Positions 17,613 through 27,031 of a stretch of DNA of 64,000 bases are shown here, piece by piece. This DNA comes from Rhodanobacter sp. PCA2. GTDB lineage: Bacteria; Pseudomonadota; Gammaproteobacteria; Xanthomonadales; Rhodanobacteraceae. The stretch's first letter is position 1; each line of letters opens with the position of its first letter. The DNA lies in the NCBI RefSeq assembly GCF_013620825.1, contig NZ_NJIC01000001.1, positions 62,001-126,000 of the forward strand. The letters run 5' to 3'. Both the position numbers and the translations under genes were made by a program. The notes beneath the pieces are model-generated. The model worked only from the letters and a program-made list of their open reading frames with translations, ran no database searches and was not told where the DNA came from.

Positions 17613-18860
17613 ATGAAGCAGGTCAAGAAACTGAACACTCCACGCAGCAACCTGTTTGCATGGTTCGTCGTGCTGGCCGCCGTACTTGCGTACGGCGGCC
17701 ACGCACGAGCCGGAACCGTGACCCTGTGCGTGGACAAGAGCAGCGCTGCCGCACCGATGGATACGCGTCTCGCCCAGGCAGTCGCGCGGCACGAAGGCGC
17801 CACGCTGGCCCTGCATCGTTTCGACGGCGCGGGCGACGGCGACGACGGCCTGGGTGCGAAGGATTTCCACCGCCTCGCCGCGCAATGCGACCTCGTGCTG
17901 GGCTTCCCGGTCGACGCCGGGGCGCACGGCGCGCCCATGCCCGGCCTGCACGCCACGCGTGCCTACGGCCACACCGGCTTCGTGCTGGTCACGCCGCGCG
18001 GCAAGGGGTGGACCTCGCTGGCAAGCCTGCCGGCCGGCTCGCGCGTGGCGGTCACCTACCAGACCACGCCCAACATCTACCTGGCCGACCATCCGAAGCT
18101 GGCGGCGGACGTGCAGCTCGACGACGCGGCCACGCTGAAGGCCCTGCAGTCGCGCAAGGATGTCGCCGCGATGCTGTGGCGCCCGACGGTGGTCAGCCAG
18201 CTCGGCGAGCGCGGGCTGGAACAGCACTACGACATGCACGAGCTGGACGAAAGCCACGCCCGCTTCGATCTCGTCGCGCTGTATGACGATGCCCATGCGG
18301 AAGCCGCGAAAGCCTTCGAGCAGGCGGTGGCCGCCATGGCGGCCAGCGGCGAGCTGGCGCAGACCCTGGCGCCGTACGCGCAACCGGGGGCCGCCCTGAC
18401 CGCGGTCGCGGGAGCGAAGTCTGCCGAGCGGCGGGTCTTCGGCGCAGCGCGCACGCGGCATGCGGCCGATCGCCGTTGCGCCGCGAACGCGCGTGCAGGC
18501 AAGAGCAGGAAGCCGGCCCGCGTGCCCACGCTGTACACCCAGGCCCAGGCCGATATCGGCAAGGCGAAGTTCCTCGAGAACTGCTCGCGCTGCCACGGAC
18601 GCGACCTCGGCGGCATGGCGGGGCCGGCCCTGAAGGGGGCGAATTTCGCCTCGGCGGCCTCGCACTTCCACGTCGGCGACATCTTCACCATCGTCTCGCA
18701 GAACATGCCCGCGACCCAGCCTGGCAGTTTGCCCAAGGACGACTACGTGGAGATCATGGCCTTCCTGCTGCAGGAAAACGGCTACCCGGCCGGCAGCACT
18801 GCGTTGACCTTCGACCAGGCCAAGCAGTCGAAGGTGGATTTCATCTACCGCGGACAGTGA
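17613..18860 (+). CDS. fused substrate-binding-like domain and cytochrome c, PQQ dehydrogenase partner
   Basis: The 415-residue protein has a signal segment (1-33) and a periplasmic-binding fold (about 34-265) resembling the XoxJ/MxaJ-type proteins associated with quinoprotein dehydrogenases. A basic, Ala/Arg-rich linker (about 268-305) leads to a C-terminal class I cytochrome c (about 306-415). The haem site is CSRCH at 324-328, with a likely axial Met in QNMPATQPG. In methylotrophs the binding protein (XoxJ) and the cytochrome (XoxG) are separate genes next to xoxF; here both are on one chain. It probably docks on the dehydrogenase and accepts its electrons. The domain reading is by pattern; the haem motif is certain. 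Confidence 0.85.
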   Translation: MKQVKKLNTPRSNLFAWFVVLAAVLAYGGHARAGTVTLCVDKSSAAAPMDTRLAQAVARHEGATLALHRFDGAGDGDDGLGAKDFHRLAAQCDLVLGFPVDAGAHGAPMPGLHATRAYGHTGFVLVTPRGKGWTSLASLPAGSRVAVTYQTTPNIYLADHPKLAADVQLDDAATLKALQSRKDVAAMLWRPTVVSQLGERGLEQHYDMHELDESHARFDLVALYDDAHAEAAKAFEQAVAAMAASGELAQTLAPYAQPGAALTAVAGAKSAERRVFGAARTRHAADRRCAANARAGKSRKPARVPTLYTQAQADIGKAKFLENCSRCHGRDLGGMAGPALKGANFASAASHFHVGDIFTIVSQNMPATQPGSLPKDDYVEIMAFLLQENGYPAGSTALTFDQAKQSKVDFIYRGQ

Positions 18861-18868
18861 GGGGCGCC

Positions 18869-21055
18869 ATGTCGGATCGTTCCGCCAGCTTGCGGAAGTC
18901 TTCATCCATGCCGCTGCTTGCCGTGGCGACGGCGGCATGGGTGGCGGCCGCGGCGTCGCCCGTGCCGGCAGCGGCACGGGATGCCGCCGCGACGGGCGAA
19001 CCGGCCGTTTCCGCCAGGGAGCTGCCGGCGATCCGGGTCAATGCCGCCCGGCTGCGGATCGACCCGCGCGACGTGCCGGCCGCCGTCAGCATCGTCGACG
19101 TGGACCCGGCGCAGGCGGGCCAGCCGGGCGTGAACCTGTCCGAGGCGCTGGTCGGCGTGCCGGGCGTGCTGGCGCGCGACCGCCAGAACTACGCGCAGGA
19201 CGAACAGTTCTCCGTACGCGGCTTCGGCGCGCGCTCCACCTTCGGCGTGCGCAGCATCCGCCTGTTCGTGGACGGCGTGCCGGCGACGCTGCCGGACGGG
19301 CAGGGCCAGGTCTCCGATTTCAACCTCGACATGGGCGGCCGGCTGGAAGTGCTGCGCGGGCCGTTCTCGGTGCTGTACGGCAACGCGGCGGGCGGCGTGG
19401 TGCAGTTGTGGAGCGCACCCGGCACGGCGGTGCCGCAGACCACGCTGGGCGTCAACGCCGGCAGCCACGACAGCTTCCGCTACAGCGCCGCCACCCGCGG
19501 CATGCTCGGCGACGTGGACTACAACGTCGCCGCCGCGCAGTTCCTCTCCGGCGGCTACCGCGGGCACAGTCGCGTGAACCGGCAGTCGGCGCACGCGCGC
19601 TTCGGCATCCCGCTGGGCGGGCAGCGCAAGCTCACCGTGGTGCTGGACCATTTCGCGCAGCCGCGCGCGGAAGACCCGATGGGCCTGACCCGCGCCCAGC
19701 TGCAGGCGGACCCGCGCCAGGCCGCGCCGGCTGCGCTGCAGTACGACACCCGCAAGAGCATCCGGCAGGACCAGCTCGGGCTGGTGTACGAGCAGGCGTT
19801 CGACGGCGGCGACCAGCTGCGCGTCGCCGGCTACTTCGGCCGCCGCGACATCGAGCAGTTCCAGTCCATTCCCAAGGCCACCCAGGCGAACCCCTTGCAG
19901 CCGGGCGGCGTGGTGGCGCCGGACACGAACTACGGCGGCCTCGACCTGCGCTGGACGCACGACGGGCAACTGTTCGGCCGCGACACCGAGTTCGTGCTCG
20001 GCGGCGGCGCCGACGCGCAATGGCAGCGCCGGCTGGGCTACCAGAACTTCGTCGGCAACACGCTGGGCGTGCGCGGCGCGCTGCGCCGCGACGAGGACGA
20101 CGACGTCGACAACCTCGACGCCTACGCGCAGTGGTACTGGTATTTCGCCGAGCACTGGTCGCTGCTGCTGGGCGTGCGCCACGACCGCGTGCACTTCCGG
20201 GAGCGCGACCACTACGTCACGCCGCTCAATCCGGACGACAGCGGCCGCGTCGACTACTCCGCCACCACGCCGGTGCTCGGCGTGCTGTTCCATCCGCGCG
20301 ACAACCTGCAGCTCTACGCGAGCTGGGGCCGCGGCTTCGAGACGCCGAGCTTCAACGAGCTGGGCTACCGCAGCGACGGCCGGCCCGGGCTGGCGTTCAA
20401 CCTGCGCGCGGTGCACAGCGACAACAGCGAGCTGGGCGCGAAGTGGCAACCGACCGCCGCGCTGAAGGCGGAGCTGGCGCTGTTCCGCGCCGACACCCGC
20501 AACGAGCTGGTCGTCGCCACCAACGAGAACGGCCGTTCCACCTACCGCAACGCCGGCGCCGCGCGGCGCCAGGGCGTGGAGCTGTCGCTGTCCGGTACGA
20601 TCGCGCCGGACTGGCAGATCGCCGCCGGCTTCACCCACCTGCAGGCGGTGTTCCGCAGCGGTTTCCTCACCTGCGCCAGCACCCCGTGCAAGACCCCGTC
20701 CACGCCGGTGCGGCGGGGCGCGCGCATCTCCGGCGTGCCGGGCAACTACGGCTCGCTGCGCCTGCAGCACGGCGCGGAGCTGGGCTGGCGCGAAGGGCTC
20801 ACGCTCAGCGGCGCCGGCAACGTGGTGGCCAACGACACCCAGACGGCCCGTGCCGCCGGCTACGGCCTGGTCGGCGCGGACGTGGCCTACGTGTTCGCGC
20901 TGGGCGCCGCGCAGCGGCTGCAGCTGAGCGCGCGCGTCGACAACCTGGCGAACCGCCGCTACGTGGGCTCGGTGATCGTCAACGACGGCAACGCGCGCTA
21001 CTACGAGCCGGGTCCGGACCGCACCTGGATGCTCGGTGCCCGGCTGAGTTTCTGA
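18869..21055 (+). CDS. pqqU: TonB-dependent receptor for PQQ (PqqU/YncD type)
   Basis: This 728-residue receptor has a signal peptide, a plug and a 22-strand barrel. It strongly resembles E. coli YncD (PqqU), recently shown to import PQQ. Shared stretches include NYAQDEQFSVRGFG, FVDGVPATLPDGQGQ, EVLRGPFSVLYGNA, SWGRGFETPSFNEL and the C-terminal GSVIVNDGNARYYEPGP. It starts 8 bases after the cytochrome gene, so it is in the same transcript as the PQQ dehydrogenase it would serve. The comparison with YncD is from memory, but similarity along the whole length makes the call strong. Confidence 0.88.
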   Translation: MSDRSASLRKSSSMPLLAVATAAWVAAAASPVPAAARDAAATGEPAVSARELPAIRVNAARLRIDPRDVPAAVSIVDVDPAQAGQPGVNLSEALVGVPGVLARDRQNYAQDEQFSVRGFGARSTFGVRSIRLFVDGVPATLPDGQGQVSDFNLDMGGRLEVLRGPFSVLYGNAAGGVVQLWSAPGTAVPQTTLGVNAGSHDSFRYSAATRGMLGDVDYNVAAAQFLSGGYRGHSRVNRQSAHARFGIPLGGQRKLTVVLDHFAQPRAEDPMGLTRAQLQADPRQAAPAALQYDTRKSIRQDQLGLVYEQAFDGGDQLRVAGYFGRRDIEQFQSIPKATQANPLQPGGVVAPDTNYGGLDLRWTHDGQLFGRDTEFVLGGGADAQWQRRLGYQNFVGNTLGVRGALRRDEDDDVDNLDAYAQWYWYFAEHWSLLLGVRHDRVHFRERDHYVTPLNPDDSGRVDYSATTPVLGVLFHPRDNLQLYASWGRGFETPSFNELGYRSDGRPGLAFNLRAVHSDNSELGAKWQPTAALKAELALFRADTRNELVVATNENGRSTYRNAGAARRQGVELSLSGTIAPDWQIAAGFTHLQAVFRSGFLTCASTPCKTPSTPVRRGARISGVPGNYGSLRLQHGAELGWREGLTLSGAGNVVANDTQTARAAGYGLVGADVAYVFALGAAQRLQLSARVDNLANRRYVGSVIVNDGNARYYEPGPDRTWMLGARLSF

Positions 21056-21078
21056 TTCGCAACCGCAGGAGTACCGCC

Positions 21079-21465
21079 ATGTCTTCCGACGCTTCCGTTC
21101 CCGTCCGGGTCATCGCCACGCCGCAGGCGGAGGAGCTGATCGCGCGTCTGCGCGCGAAGCACGGTCCGGTGCTGTTCCACCAGTCCGGCGGCTGCTGCGA
21201 CGGCTCCTCGCCGATGTGCTATCCGCAGGCCGAGTTCATCGTCGGCGACCGCGACGTACGCCTGGGCGAGATCGCCGGCGCGCCGTTCTACATGAACCCG
21301 GAACAGTACGAATACTGGAAGCACACCCAGCTCATCATCGACGTGGTGCGCGGCATGGGCGGCATGTTCTCGCTGGAGAACGGCGAGGGGGTGCGCTTCC
21401 TCACCCGCTCGCGGCTGTTCGACGACGCGGAGGTCGAGGCGCTGATCGCCGCGGGCCAGCTCTGA
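21079..21465 (+). CDS. DUF779 family protein
   Basis: This small 128-residue cytoplasmic protein belongs to the DUF779 family. The conserved HQSGGCCDGSSPMC segment near residues 35-48 holds three cysteines and a histidine that could bind a metal or be redox active. The family is often encoded next to ExaC/AcoD-type aldehyde dehydrogenases, and here it closes the block that begins with one. Its biochemical role is not established. The ATG follows GCAGGAG at good spacing, 23 bases after the receptor gene. Confidence 0.88.
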   Translation: MSSDASVPVRVIATPQAEELIARLRAKHGPVLFHQSGGCCDGSSPMCYPQAEFIVGDRDVRLGEIAGAPFYMNPEQYEYWKHTQLIIDVVRGMGGMFSLENGEGVRFLTRSRLFDDAEVEALIAAGQL

Positions 21466-21493
21466 ACCGGCCGGCCCGCGTCCGCGCCGCGCC

Positions 21494-22288
21494 TCAGGCA
21501 CCCATCGGCATCAACAGCAGCAGCGCCGCGCCCAGCGCGATGCGGTAGACCGCGAACACGGTGAAGCGGTGCGTGCGGATGTAGCCCAGCAGCCACTTCA
21601 CCGCGGCAAAGGCCACGATCAGCGAGACGATGAAGCCGACGATCAGCGCGGTCCAGTCCTCGTGCGCCGCACTGCCGTTCTTCCACACCTTCAGCAGCTC
21701 GTAGCCGGTGGCCGCGTACATGGTGGGAATGCCGACCAGGAAGGCGAACTCGGTGGCCGCCGCGCGGTTGCTGGTGCCGAACAGCATGGCCGCGAAGATC
21801 GTGGCGCCCGAACGCGAGGTGCCGGGGAACACGCCGGCCACCATCTGCGCGATGCCGACCAGGATCGCCACCGTCCAGGTCACTTCCGTGCGATCCGGCT
21901 GGCGCGCCGCCAACGCTTCCGCGCCGATCATCCAGAAGCCGCCGATGATCAGCGCCCAGGCGATCGGCGCCACCGTTTCCGGCAGCTTGAAGCCGTAGTG
22001 CGTGACCACCAGGCCCAGCACGCAGGTGATCAGGAACGCCACCGCCAGCTTGAACAGGTAATCGCGCGTCGCCGGGTCGCGCCACTGCGTCAGCAACTGC
22101 CAGATGCGCTTCCAGTACACCAGCGTGATCGCGAGGATCGCGCCGGCCTGGATGCCCACGTTGAACAGGTCGGAGCGCGCGCCCAGCCAGTGCTCCGCGA
22201 TCAGCAGGTGGCCGGTGGAGGAAATCGGCAGGAACTCGGTGATGCCCTCGATGATGCCGAGCAGGACGATGTTGAGCAGATCGGTCAT
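21494..22288 (-). CDS. uppP: undecaprenyl-diphosphate phosphatase
   Basis: This 264-residue integral membrane protein of the BacA/UppP family recycles undecaprenyl diphosphate to the monophosphate carrier used for peptidoglycan and polysaccharide export, and confers bacitracin tolerance. Both signature regions are present: EGITEFLPISSTGH (about residues 14-27) and PGTSRSGAT, with several hydrophobic helices. The ATG at 22288 gives the standard N-terminus. It is divergent from glnA and convergent with the alcohol block. Confidence 0.96.
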   Translation of the reverse strand: MTDLLNIVLLGIIEGITEFLPISSTGHLLIAEHWLGARSDLFNVGIQAGAILAITLVYWKRIWQLLTQWRDPATRDYLFKLAVAFLITCVLGLVVTHYGFKLPETVAPIAWALIIGGFWMIGAEALAARQPDRTEVTWTVAILVGIAQMVAGVFPGTSRSGATIFAAMLFGTSNRAAATEFAFLVGIPTMYAATGYELLKVWKNGSAAHEDWTALIVGFIVSLIVAFAAVKWLLGYIRTHRFTVFAVYRIALGAALLLLMPMGA

Positions 22289-22427
22289 GGATGCGCGCCA
22301 GTGTGGTCGGGCGCCGGGTCGGGGCCGCGGCGGAGGGCGTAGCTTAGAGGCAGCGGATGACTGCGGGGTGTTCCCGGTGCGAGGATGGGCGAATTTCGTC
22401 GACCAGCGGTCGCCAGGTCTCGCAATT

Positions 22428-22476
22428 TGATCAAGATCGGTGCAAAAAGGGCTGCAGTTTGCACCAGCATGAGACT
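22428..22476 (+). promoter_or_regulatory. two NtrC-like binding sites upstream of glnA
   Basis: TGATCAAGATCGGTGCA (22428-22444) and TGCACCAGCATGAGACT (22460-22476) each hold one perfect half of the NtrC consensus TGCACC-N5-GGTGCA and one degenerate half. The layout mirrors the E. coli glnA enhancers. They lie 50-100 bases upstream of a sigma-54 promoter, as expected for activation by phosphorylated NtrC. Confidence 0.7.
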
Positions 22477-22527
22477 TTCCCGGTCGCCGGTATCGCGCAA
22501 GTTCTTGTTCGTCCAAGGTTTTGCCGC

Positions 22528-22542
22528 TGGCATGACCCTTGC
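22528..22542 (+). promoter_or_regulatory. sigma-54 (-24/-12) promoter of glnA
   Basis: TGGCATGACCCTTGC fits the sigma-54 consensus TGGCAYRNNNNTTGC at all defined positions. It lies 36 bases before the glnA start codon and downstream of two NtrC-like sites, so glnA is expected to be induced under nitrogen limitation. Confidence 0.85.
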
Positions 22543-22578
22543 CTCCACAAGCACGTCAACCATCATCGAGGTTCCGCC

Positions 22579-23988
22579 ATGACTGCCCAGAAAGTGCTCG
22601 ACCTGATCCAGGAACACGAGGTCGAGTTCGTCGACCTGCGCTTCGCCGACATGGTCGGCAAGCACCACCACGTCACTTTCCCGGCGCACGCCATCGACGA
22701 GTCGACCTTCGAGGACGGCAAGATGTTCGACGGCTCCTCGATCACCGGCTGGAAGGGCATCAACGAGTCGGACATGATCCTGATGCCCGACCCGGACACC
22801 GCCTACCTCGACCCGTTCAGCGCGCACACCCAGCTGGTGCTGCATTGCGACGTGCTGGAGCCGAGCACCCTGCAGGCCTACGGCCGCGACCCGCGCTCCA
22901 TCGCCAAGCGCGGCGAGGCCTACCTCAAGTCCACCGGCATCGCCGACACCGCGTTCTTCGGGCCGGAGCCCGAGTTCTTCATCTTCGACTCGATCCGCTG
23001 GCAGAACGACATGGGCCGCGTGTTCTACGAGATCGAGTCCAACGAGGCCTCGTGGAGCACGCGCTTCAAGTACGAGGACGGCAACATGGGCCACCGCCCC
23101 GCGGTGAAGGGCGGCTACTTCCCGGTGCCGCCGGTGGACACGCTGGGCGACCTGCGCGCCGACATGTGCAAGGTGCTGGAGTCGCTGGGCCAGACCGTCG
23201 AGGTGCACCACCACGAGGTGGCGAACGCCGGCCAGTGCGAGATCGGCGTGAAGTTCAACACGCTGGTGAAGAAGGCCGACGAACTGATGACGATGAAGTA
23301 CGTCATCAAGAACGTGGCGCACCAGAACGGCAAGACCGTCACCTTCATGCCCAAGCCCATCGTGGGCGACAACGGCTCGGGCATGCACGTGCACCAGTCG
23401 CTGGCGAAGAACGGCGAGAACCTGTTCGCCGGCGACCTGTACGGCGGCCTCAGCCAGACCGCGCTGTGGTACATCGGCGGCATCTTCCGGCACGCCAAGG
23501 CGATCAACGCGTTCGCGAACTCCACCACCAACAGCTACAAGCGCCTGGTGCCGGGCTTCGAGGCGCCGGTGATGCTGGCCTACTCCGCGCGCAACCGTTC
23601 GGCGAGCTGCCGCATCCCCTACGTGTCCAGCCCCAAGGGCCGACGCATCGAGGTGCGCTTCCCCGACCCGATGAACTCCGGCTACCTGGTGTTCACCGCG
23701 CTGATGATGGCCGGCCTGGACGGCATCCTCAACAAGATCGACCCGGGTGCACCGGCCGACAAGGACCTCTACGACCTGCCGCCGGAAGAGGAGAAGAACA
23801 TCCCGCAGGTGTGCGCCAGCCTCGACGAGGCGCTGGTCGCGCTGGACAAGGATCGCGAGTTCCTGAAGGCCGGCGGCGTGTTCACCGACGACTTCATCGA
23901 CGCCTACATCGGCGTGAAGATGCAGGAGGTCACCCGCTACCGCGCCAGCACCCATCCGCTGGAATTCCAGATGTACTACGCTCTGTAA
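22579..23988 (+). CDS. glnA: type I glutamine synthetase
   Basis: This 469-residue enzyme condenses glutamate and ammonia with ATP to make glutamine. It is a standard GSI-beta length with the signature FDGSSITGW, the ATP-binding [16 protein letters not shown] and the NRSASCRIP segment. The adenylylation tyrosine is in DLYDLPPEE (Tyr398 counting Met), so activity is probably controlled by GlnE. The gene has a sigma-54 promoter, NtrC sites and its own terminator. ntrBC is separated from it by about 6.4 kb. Confidence 0.97.
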   Translation: MTAQKVLDLIQEHEVEFVDLRFADMVGKHHHVTFPAHAIDESTFEDGKMFDGSSITGWKGINESDMILMPDPDTAYLDPFSAHTQLVLHCDVLEPSTLQAYGRDPRSIAKRGEAYLKSTGIADTAFFGPEPEFFIFDSIRWQNDMGRVFYEIESNEASWSTRFKYEDGNMGHRPAVKGGYFPVPPVDTLGDLRADMCKVLESLGQTVEVHHHEVANAGQCEIGVKFNTLVKKADELMTMKYVIKNVAHQNGKTVTFMPKPIVGDNGSGMHVHQSLAKNGENLFAGDLYGGLSQTALWYIGGIFRHAKAINAFANSTTNSYKRLVPGFEAPVMLAYSARNRSASCRIPYVSSPKGRRIEVRFPDPMNSGYLVFTALMMAGLDGILNKIDPGAPADKDLYDLPPEEEKNIPQVCASLDEALVALDKDREFLKAGGVFTDDFIDAYIGVKMQEVTRYRASTHPLEFQMYYAL

Positions 23989-24030
23989 AAGGGGACGCGG
24001 ATAAGGTCCGTCCGCGCCTGTTGAAGCGCA

Positions 24031-24058
24031 CTAGGGCAACGCGGAGGCGTTGCCCTAG
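24031..24058 (+). terminator. hairpin after glnA
   Basis: A perfect 12-base stem (CTAGGGCAACGC and GCGTTGCCCTAG) encloses a GGAG loop, the same loop as in the terminator at 11962. It is followed by TCATTTGA rather than a clean U-tract. It lies 43 bases after the glnA stop and just before the next gene. Confidence 0.65.
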
Positions 24059-24081
24059 TCATTTGAGGGGTACAAAAAAAC

Positions 24082-26919
24082 ATGAGAAACCAGAATCGCC
24101 TTTCACTGGCCGTACGTCTGGCGTTGTCGCTCGGGCTGGTCTCGACGGCAGGCCTCGCCTGGGCACAGGACACCGGCCAGGGCACGGGGAGCGGGCAGGA
24201 GAACAACGCGCAGGGCGGCGACACCGGCAAGGCCAAGGCCGCCCAGGCCAAGAACCTGCAAGCCGTGGTCGTCACCGGTTCGCTGATCCGCCGCGTGGAT
24301 GCCGAAACGGCCAGTCCCGTGGTGACCCTAGACAGGACGGCACTCACCAACAACGGCAATCCCACCCTGGGCAACGTGCTGCAGGCCCTGCCGAGTTTTT
24401 CCGGCCAGGCGACCAACCCATCGAACAACAGCAATGGCGGCGGCATCGCCAGTCCCACCCTCGAAGGCGGCGATGGCGCTTCCCGCCTGTCGCTGCGCGG
24501 CCTCGGGTTCACCCGCACGCTGATGCTGATCGACGGCCAGCGCATGGCCAACCCCGACCTCAACATGATCCCGTCCAACATGATCGAGCGCGTGGACGTG
24601 CTGGCCGAAGGCGCCACCACGGCCTACGGCTCCGACGCGATCGGCGGCGTCGCGAACTTCATCCTGCGCAAGGATTTCCAAGGCGGCGAACTGAGCGTCA
24701 ACGACGGCATTTCCAGCCACGGCGACGGGCAGCGCCACGGCGCCACCTTCACCGTGGGAGCCAGCGGCGAGCAGGGCAATGTCGTCGGCGGCATCAACTA
24801 CAACAAGTACAACTCCATCCTGGCCAGCCAGCGCGGCTTCTCCTCGCACCAGTACTACCTGTACAGCTCCGGCCTGCAGGCGGAAGGCTCGTCCAACATC
24901 CCGACCGGCAAGGTGACGCTGCCCGCCGGCGCGCTGCAGGACCAGTTCGGCTGCAGCCGCCTCACGCGCGGCTCGGGCTCCGGTTCGTCGCTGGGCGACT
25001 ACCGCTGCTTCGCCAATTCGGACTACTACAACTACAACGCCTTCAACTACATCCAGACGTCGCAGGAGCGCACCAGCGTGTTCGTGCTGGGCAACTACAA
25101 GATCAACGACAGCCTGACCTGGTACGCCGACGCGTTCTACAACCACACCGATTCGGCCGGCATGGACGCGCCGGAGCCGACCAGCACCGGCGACGGCTGG
25201 ACGATCGCCGCGAACAACCCCAACAACCCGTTCGGCATACCGTTCTGCAACACCAGCCTCCCCAATTGCACGGGCGGCGCCTACAACACCCGTCTCACCG
25301 GCGCGGGCGATCGCCTGCACACGTTCCGCACCAACACGTACAGCGTGATCACGGGCCTGCGCGGCAAGTTCGGCAGCAGCAGCTGGACCTGGGACCTGGA
25401 CCTCAACTACGGCCACTCCGAGCGCGTGCAGAAGAACCACAACGAACTCAACGTGGCCGGCTTGCAGGCGGCGATCGATTCGGGCGCCAACATCTTCGAC
25501 CAGACCACGCTGCCCACCTCGGTGACGGACGACCCGGTCTACTCCAAGAACAACAGTTCCAAGCAGGTCTCGTTCAACGCCTCGGGCGAGCTGTGGGACC
25601 TGCCGGCCGGCGCCGTCCAGCTCTCCGCGGGCGCGCTGTACCGCAAGGAGCAGATGGACTACCAGGTCACCAGCGACGCCATCCTCAATCCGTCGACGCT
25701 CAACTGCGACATCGCTGCCGAAGGTTGCGCGTCGCCCGGCCACGGCAGCTTCAACGTCAAGGAGCTGTACGCCGAGGCTTTCATCCCGCTGCTCAGCGAT
25801 GCGCCGTTCGCCAAGTCGCTGAACCTGGACATCGGCATCCGTTCGTCCGACTACACCACCACCGGCACCACCACCAACAAGAAGGTGGCCGTGGAGTGGA
25901 AGCCGATCGACGACCTGCTCGTGCGCGGCACCGTATCGCAGGTGTTCCGCGCGCCGAACCTGGACGAGCTGTACGACGGGCTGACCGTCCTCAACCCGAC
26001 CGTCACCGACCCGTGCCAGAACCTCAGTGCGGCCCAGTTGGCCCAGCATGCCAACCTCTGCCAGAACGTGCCGGTCGGCTACTCGGTGGGTTACGCCGCG
26101 CAGATCACCGCCCTGTACCAGGGCGGCGCGCTCGCCGGCACCAAGCTGCGCCCGGAACACGGCAAGTCCTTCAGCTACGGCCTGGTGTATTCGCCGAGCT
26201 GGGCCAATGGCTTGTCGAGCACGCTGGACTTCTGGCGCATCAACCTGTCCGACTACCTGCAGGCGGTCAGCGCGCAGACCGTCCTGAACGTCTGCCAGGG
26301 CAATGACGCCAGCCCGTACTGCGCGTACATCAACCGCAATCCGGCCACGAGCGCCACGCCGGGCGCGCTGTACTACATCTACACGCCGGAAGTGAACCTG
26401 GGCAGCCTGAGCACCAGCGGCATCGACTTCAACGTCAACTACGTGCTTCCGCACTTCGATGTCGGCACCGTCGATCCCGGCAACTTCAAGCTGACCTTCA
26501 ACAGCACCTACACCAGCACCTACCGCATCGGCATGCCCGGTACGGCCAGCCAGGACTACGCCGGCACGTACTCGGCACAGTTCGGCAACCTGGCCCGCTG
26601 GCGCGGTTCGGCGACGCTGAACTGGGTGCGCGGCAACTGGAGCGCCCAGTGGCAGACGCGCTACATCGGCCACTTCACCCTGCTGAATGCGTACTACGAC
26701 GTCCCCGGCAGCCTCTCGAAAGCCTCGGCTGCGTACCATTCGATCAAGCTGGGTTACGCCGTGCCGTCGATCCACACGACGTTCGACGTGGGCGTGGACA
26801 ACCTGTCCGACCGCCTGCCGCCGCTGATCTACCAGAGCGGCATGAACTACAACGTCGACACGGCGACCTACGACACGATCGGCCGCTACTACTGGGCACG
26901 CGCCACGCTGAAGTTCTGA
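24082..26919 (+). CDS. TonB-dependent receptor, large Xanthomonas-type
   Basis: This 945-residue receptor has a signal peptide ending AWA (about residue 28), a short Gln/Gly/Asn-rich linker, a TonB-box-like stretch (LQAVVVTGS), a plug domain (SRLSLRGLGFTRTLMLIDGQR) and a large barrel ending in YYWARATLKF. It belongs to the abundant class of Xanthomonadales receptors whose substrates are mostly unknown; peptides, carbohydrates or chelates are possible. It follows the glnA terminator and ends at a strong terminator, so it is probably a single-gene unit. The following TPR-sulfotransferase is a frequent neighbour of such receptors in my experience of this order. Confidence 0.92.
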   Translation: MRNQNRLSLAVRLALSLGLVSTAGLAWAQDTGQGTGSGQENNAQGGDTGKAKAAQAKNLQAVVVTGSLIRRVDAETASPVVTLDRTALTNNGNPTLGNVLQALPSFSGQATNPSNNSNGGGIASPTLEGGDGASRLSLRGLGFTRTLMLIDGQRMANPDLNMIPSNMIERVDVLAEGATTAYGSDAIGGVANFILRKDFQGGELSVNDGISSHGDGQRHGATFTVGASGEQGNVVGGINYNKYNSILASQRGFSSHQYYLYSSGLQAEGSSNIPTGKVTLPAGALQDQFGCSRLTRGSGSGSSLGDYRCFANSDYYNYNAFNYIQTSQERTSVFVLGNYKINDSLTWYADAFYNHTDSAGMDAPEPTSTGDGWTIAANNPNNPFGIPFCNTSLPNCTGGAYNTRLTGAGDRLHTFRTNTYSVITGLRGKFGSSSWTWDLDLNYGHSERVQKNHNELNVAGLQAAIDSGANIFDQTTLPTSVTDDPVYSKNNSSKQVSFNASGELWDLPAGAVQLSAGALYRKEQMDYQVTSDAILNPSTLNCDIAAEGCASPGHGSFNVKELYAEAFIPLLSDAPFAKSLNLDIGIRSSDYTTTGTTTNKKVAVEWKPIDDLLVRGTVSQVFRAPNLDELYDGLTVLNPTVTDPCQNLSAAQLAQHANLCQNVPVGYSVGYAAQITALYQGGALAGTKLRPEHGKSFSYGLVYSPSWANGLSSTLDFWRINLSDYLQAVSAQTVLNVCQGNDASPYCAYINRNPATSATPGALYYIYTPEVNLGSLSTSGIDFNVNYVLPHFDVGTVDPGNFKLTFNSTYTSTYRIGMPGTASQDYAGTYSAQFGNLARWRGSATLNWVRGNWSAQWQTRYIGHFTLLNAYYDVPGSLSKASAAYHSIKLGYAVPSIHTTFDVGVDNLSDRLPPLIYQSGMNYNVDTATYDTIGRYYWARATLKF

Positions 26920-26966
26920 CGGCTCCGGCGCTGGTTGGAAGGCGCTGCCATGGATGGCAGTCGCAG

Positions 26967-26992
26967 AAAGCGGGGGCCAGCCCCCGCTTTTT
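26967..26992 (+). terminator. rho-independent terminator after the TonB receptor gene
   Basis: AAAGCGGGGGC and GCCCCCGCTTT form an 11-base stem with a two-base apex (in practice a slightly larger loop), followed by a run of T. It lies 47 bases after the stop codon and is the clearest intrinsic terminator in the window. Confidence 0.9.
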
Positions 26993-27031
26993 GCTGCATG
27001 ATGGCGGCACGACTCAACGCACCCGCCCGCC

